The position numbers and the translations under genes are program-made. From NCBI RefSeq assembly GCF_000516985.1, contig NW_006917095.1, positions 624,157 to 688,156 of the forward strand: a stretch of 64,000 nucleotides of DNA. The letters run 5' to 3'. Under the pieces are notes generated by a model that saw only the letters and a program-made list of their open reading frames with translations, was not told the DNA's origin and searched no databases. The DNA comes from Pestalotiopsis fici W106-1. Taxonomy: Eukaryota; Ascomycota; Sordariomycetes; Amphisphaeriales; Sporocadaceae. Shown here piece after piece: positions 58,101 through 64,000 of the stretch. Numbering within the stretch: position 1 is the first letter of the stretch; each line of letters opens with the position of its first letter.

Positions 58101-59732
58101 CTGAGAACGTTGCCTGTTCCTACGCAACTTGCCTGGCGACTTGAATGGCGACTTGTGCGGAGACTTGTGAGGCGATTTGTGGGCCTTGCTCTTAACTCCG
58201 ACCAAGCCGCCGCCGCTGCCGGTGACACTGCTGGTGCCAATTGTCGTGGTTGCCTTGGCCCCATTTTCTGTGACAGTGGCGTCGTCCTCGCCAGTAGATG
58301 AATGAGCTCCTTCTGCTGCTCCTGCTTGTGCCAGGGCGGTAAAAGAGACTTTAGTTGCCGGAGTAGGAGTTGTCTCTCTATCTGACATTGTCTTCAAGGC
58401 TGCCGCAAGTGCGGCAGGCGCGTCGTCGAGTAGAGGTGTCACATCATCCATGTCAATGTCGCCTTGATCGTCGAGCCTTGGCCTCTTGTGTACATGTTGG
58501 TCAAGGTCAAAATCGTCGACTTGAATCTTGCCCTTGGTCGGCGAGAGATCCATTGTCAGTAGAGCGCTGTAAGGCGCGGCCCTCGGCTTCTGCGGGGTGA
58601 TGCGATGCTTGTTGGATGAAGGAACCCAGTAGTTGAAGGCTTTGTTCTCAGACTTGCCGTCCTTTTTTCGTGCTGCCATAAGGCGGTTGAATTCAGCCAG
58701 TGCGTCAATGTCAGCTCTTTGATGAAAGACGTCCTCGAACATCGAGACAAAGTAAGGCTGCTGGTGGTAGTCGTCGTAAAGGGTCCGTAGGGCATAGGCA
58801 GTAGGATACCGAAAGTGCCGCAGCGCTTCTTCAACTGCAACCTCCACGATCCTATCCACAGCTTCCTTGCTGTCGGGCTCTCTGTGCACCGAAGGAGGAG
58901 CAGTGAAGAAATCCGAATTGTCTATCGTCGCAGGTTCGTGTTCGTGCGCATGCTCAGGCAGCATGTGCTCTGACTTGAGTGCAACTTCTTGTGGCTGCGG
59001 TGTCAAGTCAAATGTAGGCACCGTTTGATTTGCTTGTGATAAGGAGGATTGTGTGGGAAGTGAAGAGTTTGAAGAAATTTCATTATTTGTGGGGGTGTGC
59101 GAAAGAGATGATGGTGAAGAACTTTTTGGGAGAGCGGTGGTGGCTGCGTTGCTGCGGCGCCCAGCACGACCAGGACGCGTAGAGCCAGCGTTTGCAGTGT
59201 TTGCAACGAACCCACCCGACGAGCGACGACCCTTTGCCGTTTTCTTCGGTACTGGCATGTAATCATCGTCGTCGTCGTCATCCAGTCCGTTGATCGGATA
59301 CACCGGGCGTGTTGGCGAGAATGGTTCTCTGTCTGGTGACTCTATCGTCGGTACGGCAACAGGCTCCTCCACTACTGGCGTTGCCCTCGCTGCCGCACCC
59401 GGCTTCTTGAGCACAATCTTTCTCACTGTTGGTGTCGGAGCAGCAGGCGCAGGTGATCCCTCTCCTCCAGCTCCTCCCACTGGCGTCTGCTGCTTCTTTG
59501 CATGCTTGGGCAGCGTTCCCAAAGGCGCCATGTTTTCCACTACGCCGCCACGCATCAAACCTGCCTCCTGAAAACTCGGCTTGTTCTGCACGGGTGGTTC
59601 CAGCCATCGCTGCAAGAACTTCCTCTGCCCATCGGTCGTGACACCCTTGTTATGGCTTGCCGGTGAGCTCGAGAGGTGGAGCGGACTCGAGAACCGCGAG
59701 CGTGCGGACTTTGAAGTCGTCGACGGCATCAT
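55174..59732 (-). CDS. RCO1: double-PHD chromatin protein, Rco1/PHF12-type
   Basis: Six exons (59732-57352, 57049-56962, 56653-56325, 56248-55808, 55731-55539, 55401-55174) keep frame and give 1219 aa. By family knowledge Rco1 is a subunit of the Rpd3S histone deacetylase complex, which binds nucleosomes with Eaf3 and represses cryptic transcription in gene bodies. Seen: an 800-residue disordered head with basic KSPHKSPHKSPFKSPGK repeats; PHD1 near residue 829 (CFTCGGSGELVCCDGC...FHFLC...WYCHEC), followed by KYFPEKLTGHRGAFGTLLDALD as in Rco1; PHD2 near 957-1005 (CHQCHQG...CSVCGLNWHLECLDPP); and a Gln-rich tail. Introns 1 and 2 are long for this window (302 and 308 nt). The start at MMPSTTSKS is preferred; an in-frame ATG exists at 59819. 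A separate shorter gene starting at MKKKGGAAG in exon 2 is a less likely alternative. Confidence 0.88.
57205..57230. repeat. (CAGC)6 microsatellite in an intron
   Basis: About six and a half CAGC units inside the 302-nt first intron of the PHD gene. Confidence 0.8.
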
Positions 59733-60974
59733 AGCTGCTTCTTCGCGGGCGTTTGCCCCCCTATCGTCCAAAGCACAACAGGCATGCAGTCGTCGTTCTT
59801 TTCGCGCCTGTTTGCACACTTAGTTTCGCGATCTTGTTGCGTATTCAGGACGAAATTCACTTACCGCCCCTGCCGATGGCCGTTTTAACGGATTGTCGGC
59901 GCGTCCTGACGTTGCTTGCGCGCGGCGAAGGATGGGAGAGTATGGGAGTGCCAAAATCCAAGAGTGGCACACGGAGAGACGCTAGGACATGGGGGCTCGT
60001 CCATTCATTCCTGGAGGGTCCGCAACTCGCGACCCCCGTCTCACCACACAAAAAAACGCGATGCTCTCGCGTTCTGATTTATTTTGGAAAATGATTCTTT
60101 GGGGAAAATTGTAATTGATTTTCCAATTTAATATTGGTGTTGTTTTTCTATGTGTCGTCTTCTATTTGCCCACGTGTAAGTGTGCCCGGGTTGGGCGGGC
60201 GTTTCGCGGCAAGCCATTCTTTTTTTTTTTCTTCCTCGTTTGGACTTGCTGCCGCTCGACAGACCTGTCACCCGAGGCGTCCGCGTACCGCGTGGATCAT
60301 GCGCGCCTTACCTTGGAGCATTGACGAGGTGACCAACCACCGCCATGATTGGAAAACTGTACAATGCAATGGCCAGTTTTTGTCCCTTCTTGTTCATCTG
60401 TTCCATAACTATTCCCTCGTAGCATAAAGAAACTCCATTCTCCCGGGGGCCATGAAATCAATCAACTTCTCCAAGCCAACTTGGTCTGATGCTTCGTGAG
60501 CGAAATAGTTCAGATGATAAAGGGTGCAGCAAATACAACGTCACGCTGTGGAATTTGGCCTCCTCAACGAACTTCCATCACCTAGTTCCAGATGTCACCG
60601 ACCATGGCCAGCTTATCTGGCTGTATAAGAGAGATCCCGACAAACCAACAACATTCGCTTGCTGCGATAAGGAGAAAGAAATGCCAGATGCTTTCCACTT
60701 TGATCATTTTTTGGCTGTAGTACTCTATCTGGGCTAATAGTTGGTTGATCGGCCGAATTCCAGTAAAGCCTTAGTACGTGAAAGTACGAAAATGCTCAGG
60801 CCGGCAAGAAAGCAACGCCCATCAAATGCGGCCCTTGAGTGATTCGACGATCAGAACCAAACTTGCCCGAGTATTTTGGTATTTACAAGGCGTGACTCCT
60901 CATCACAGCTTGAAACCCCAAAGAGTATATCCTGGCATAGGTACGTCTTCGTCCTTAGTACTTGGATGATATCT
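59733..60974. other. upstream region of the PHD gene
   Basis: 1.2 kb between two minus-strand genes. It contains the promoter of the PHD gene (left) and the 3' flank of the Ebp1-like gene (right). A T-rich run at 60221-60230. No gene seen. Confidence 0.45.
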
Positions 60975-62595
60975 TTACTCGTCGTCGCTCTCCTCCTCAC
61001 TCTCCTCGTCCTTCTTGGCAGTCTTCTTGGCGGGCTTCTTCTTCTTCTTGTTCTTGCTCTTGCCCTTGTTCCTTGCCAGGGGCTGCTCAAGGATCTTGAG
61101 AACCTCCTCATCGGTAATCTTCTTGTCCGACTGGAACTTGTCCAGGTCCAGAGCAGGGGGGGCACCAAGCTTGGTGATGCCGTTCTTGGTAATGGCTGGA
61201 GCGAGTTAGTTTTGGTATTGCCTCTTCATGATTATCTAGGCGCTATTCAACTTACCGACAGTGGTGAGCAGGCGGGCTACGGGGGCGTTCTCCTTGTCAC
61301 CGACAACCTCATACTCACGGAGGAAGCCGTTACGGGTGCACTCCATGGCACCGAGCTTGGCGTCACGCTCACTCTCAAGCTGCCTCAAGCTGAAGGGGAA
61401 CTTGTGGAACTTGGTCTTGACGTCGTGTAGCAGCTTCTTGGACGACGGGCGCTTGGCAATACCGCTCTCGTTGGCAAGACGGTGCAGCGTCGTTCTGTTC
61501 TCGAACTTCTTGACCTTGCCGGAGCCCAAGCTGACACCAATCTCGACACCCCAGACCTCGCCCAGCTCAGGAGTACCATCACCACGGGTGCCCTCGCTCG
61601 GCGCAAGGACAATCTTCTTCTTGTCCTCGATCTCGTTGCGGCCAAACAACCACGAAGTAGTGCTCTCAACCAAGTTGCAGTCGTAGGTCTTGACAATCTT
61701 CTCTAGGAGAGCAGTGATTCTGGCTTGGGTGGGAGCCTTCTCCTTGGCAGCCTTGGCCTTCTCCTCGTCGGTACCGGAGGTCAGTGTTCCAGGAGGGATC
61801 ATCAGGCGCAGGAGCAGCTCGTTGGCGTAGTGTGTAGCCAGAACCAGGTCGGCCTCACGTCCAGTGACGACCTCGGACTCCTTGCCCTTCTCCTGAGCGA
61901 GCACGGTTCCACAGACAATTGTACCGAATCCATCGACCTGAGCGCCGAGCTGGATCTTGATGGGCTCGCCGGCCTGGATGGTCACGTTTGCCTCGGCTTC
62001 ATCGGAGGAAAGAGGAGTGTAGGGCGTGACAAAGGCGGCAGGGGAGACAGTCGTCGGGTGGGCGAAACCTGAACAACGCACGTGAGCTGGAGAACCACAA
62101 CGGGGAAGGGAAAACGGCGCGCTCGCTGAAGCCGCCAGGTTCAGCAGAGAGACTGACCCTTGAACTTGGTCTTGGCGTAGACCTTGGAAACCTCCTCCTC
62201 GAGGATCTTGTCACCCTTCTCGCAAATGGTAACAATCTTCTCGCCAGGCACAATGAGCTTGGAGACCTCGGCGAGCACCTTCTCGGAGATGCCACCAGCG
62301 GTCTTGTACTTGGTGAGGGTGTCTGGGTTGTTCAGACTGTAGTCTAAATACGGGCAGAATGGGTTAGCTAGCTCTCCTTGCCCTTTGTCACGTCGATACC
62401 GACTCGTGTCATGTCATGGCATGGCAGCCAGAGCAGGCCGGAAGAATGTGATTCAATGGCGGGGTAGTTCTTCGTAGTTTCTCAAGCTATGCCCAGGTGG
62501 GGGTGGAGGGCAGAATGAAGCGTATGTAGACTCGGGCGGACAGTCCTCGATAGACAGAAGGGTATATACTGACCGATAACTTCCTTGTCGGCCAT
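60975..62595 (-). CDS. Ebp1/PA2G4-like M24-fold protein
   Basis: Four exons (62595-62574, 62343-62158, 62068-61256, 61195-60975) give 413 aa. The protein belongs to the methionine-aminopeptidase fold but to the non-catalytic PA2G4/Ebp1 branch (S. pombe Cdb4-like), which binds RNA and ribosomes and affects growth and ribosome biogenesis. Seen: the start MADKEVIDYSLNNPDTLTKYKTAG, GFAHPTTVSP, IQLGAQVDGFGTIVCGT, a GEVWGVEIGVSLGSGK segment where true peptidases carry metal ligands, and FPFSLRQLESERDAKLGAMEC. The C-terminal tail is Lys-rich then acidic (NKKKKKPAKKTAKKDEESEE), fitting nucleic-acid contact. The first exon has only 22 nt, so a search from ATG alone would miss it. All junctions have GTCAGT/GTAAGT donors and CAG or TAG acceptors. 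Confidence 0.93.
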
Positions 62596-64000
62596 TTTGA
62601 CGGCTGTGATGTGTCAAATCAAGTGAGTGAATTGGATTGGGGAAAATGAATCCTGTATGACGGGGTCAACGAGGGGTGAATGAGAGGAAAGGCCCAAAAA
62701 GACGGATGGACAAGGTGGTCCGGTTCTGGTCCTCTTGGATTTTGGTTTTGCATTATTGTTGCTTTATTTGCCCCGCAATTGTGTGGGAGCTTAGTTTCTG
62801 TGAGCGTCGCGGGCAGTACCGTACCTAGGTCAGGTATGTAGGCAGGTAGGTCACAGGTTGGGCAGGTTCCAGTCCATTTCCGCGCTGCTCCGGAAAGTAC
62901 AAGCACTGGTAATAATAAGACAAGGTACTTGCCGAGCTGGTGACGTCTGCCCATTGCCCTCTCTCTGCCCACTGCGACCACAGGATGGAGAGTTCCACTC
63001 TCAGCAAGCCTCAGCTCTGGCCGGCCCGCTGGCCAGTCTGGATCAGATTGTTATTCGTTGCTTTATTTGCACAGAGGGGCTGGAGAGTTGCCGCATGTGT
63101 ATGATATCGGTTAGCAACAGTCCACGATGTCCTTTGATGGCGAGGTAACAGGTCCAGCACGCGAGCTCTCGCATCTATAAAATAATGAGTTAGACAAACA
63201 GAAGATTAGTTTCATATCCACCTGTGTCAATACAGATTGAATGCATATTACTTGTGCATATAGACATTTACTCTCCTTTAAAAAAAACTTATATACATGA
63301 AGTGCTGAGCAAACCATTACTTCACGGCTTTGGACTGCATATTGATACTATATATCAGCTCCATATAAATATCAAACATTGATGAAAGATGAAGGCGTAT
63401 AGATATGTTAATTTTTCAGACGAATATGAAGCATACAGTCCTTGTTTGTCATGATGTAACCTATTTTCTGTGTCTTGAATAAGCCACCTGAGCAATGGAA
63501 TGCACGGTGGCAAGATGTGTACAATTTTGGAAATTGTAATCGTAATTTGGTGAAGCTTTGAAACTCGACTTAGGAATTACCATGAAATAATGAGAGCTAT
63601 AACTCAGGACTTTGTTGTGGCATTGCACAGTACATCTTTCGGTAGTACATCGAGCCAGACTTGGCCACGAATGCGCCTCGCTTGAGATGCATACCTAGTA
63701 GTCTTCAAGGAATACACAGGTATATAGACACAGACACCACATTATTGTTTGCAATAGAGAGTATTGGCTATACAAATTGAACTATTTCATGACTCGTGCT
63801 TGCCCGCCATTTGCTTCAACAATTATGTTTGATATTTAGTCTGTGTTTAACTGACAAGAGGCAAATAAGCGAGTCGGGACTAGGCAGATGCTAGGTCTTG
63901 CTAACTTTGCCGTTTAAAACCGTCATCCGGGAACAGGCAAGACATACCCGTGGACCTTATGCAAGAGAAAACGATACCATTAATGGAATTCCTTGAAGCA
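62596..64000. other. upstream region of the Ebp1-like gene, then AT-rich spacer
   Basis: 1.4 kb. TACCTA/AGGTAG words lie at 62819-62852 in the probable promoter. From about 63170 the sequence is AT-rich with no supported coding region up to the window edge. Confidence 0.45.

Noticed and set aside
57501..58301. 266-codon plus-strand frame
   Set aside because: It is the antisense shadow of the disordered head of the PHD gene.

Overview
The window looks like nuclear DNA of a filamentous ascomycete, most likely a Sordariomycete and probably Hypocreales. The reasons are short spliceosomal introns (about 50-100 nt) with GTRAGT-type donors and CTAAC/CTRAC branch points, long gene-poor spacers rich in TAGGTA/TACCTA words, and a set of typical fungal proteins (Snx41, a yapsin-like GPI aspartyl protease, a LaeA-like methyltransferase, Vps18, an RRM+PUF protein, Rco1). 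The taxon is inferred from protein character only; no rRNA or mitochondrial marker is present.

Layout. Positions 1-2.6 kb hold a possible exon fragment at the left edge and an SLC1-type lysophosphatidic acid acyltransferase (minus). A 430-bp hAT-like MITE with 85-bp terminal inverted repeats and an 8-bp target duplication lies at 3086-3515. At 4.6-6.7 kb are two tandem paralogous cysteine-containing proteins of a family I do not recognise; the second carries a long Gln-rich region. A small basic hypothetical protein follows at 7.2 kb. From 8.1 to 12.9 kb sits a three-gene catabolic-looking group: a 3-dehydroshikimate-dehydratase-like TIM-barrel enzyme, a short-chain dehydrogenase, and a divergently transcribed quinate/sugar-type MFS permease with an apparent frameshift. 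SNX41 is at 14-16.1 kb, the aspartyl protease at 19.8-21.3 kb, a GT2/GT92-like glycosyltransferase at 24.5-25.6 kb and a DMT-family (triose-phosphate/nucleotide-sugar) transporter at 27.2-28.5 kb.

The right half holds an RmlB-like nucleotide-sugar 4,6-dehydratase (32.1-33.7 kb), a LaeA-like methyltransferase (35.4-36.8 kb), VPS18 (37.8-40.8 kb), a DUF5672 protein (42.3-43.5 kb), a roughly 6-kb gene-poor stretch, an RRM+PUF RNA-binding protein (49.6-53.2 kb), a double-PHD Rco1/PHF12-type chromatin protein (55.2-59.7 kb, minus) and an Ebp1/PA2G4-type M24-fold protein (61-62.6 kb, minus).

Most genes are independent housekeeping genes: endosome/vacuole traffic (SNX41, VPS18), lipid synthesis (SLC1), mRNA control (PUF), chromatin (RCO1), ribosome/growth (EBP1) and glycan metabolism (GT, DMT, RmlB, DUF5672). 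The 8.1-12.9 kb trio is the only group whose products suggest one pathway. Exon joins were set by hand from reading frame and splice signals; every multi-exon model given keeps the frame, except the transporter, which needs a frameshift.
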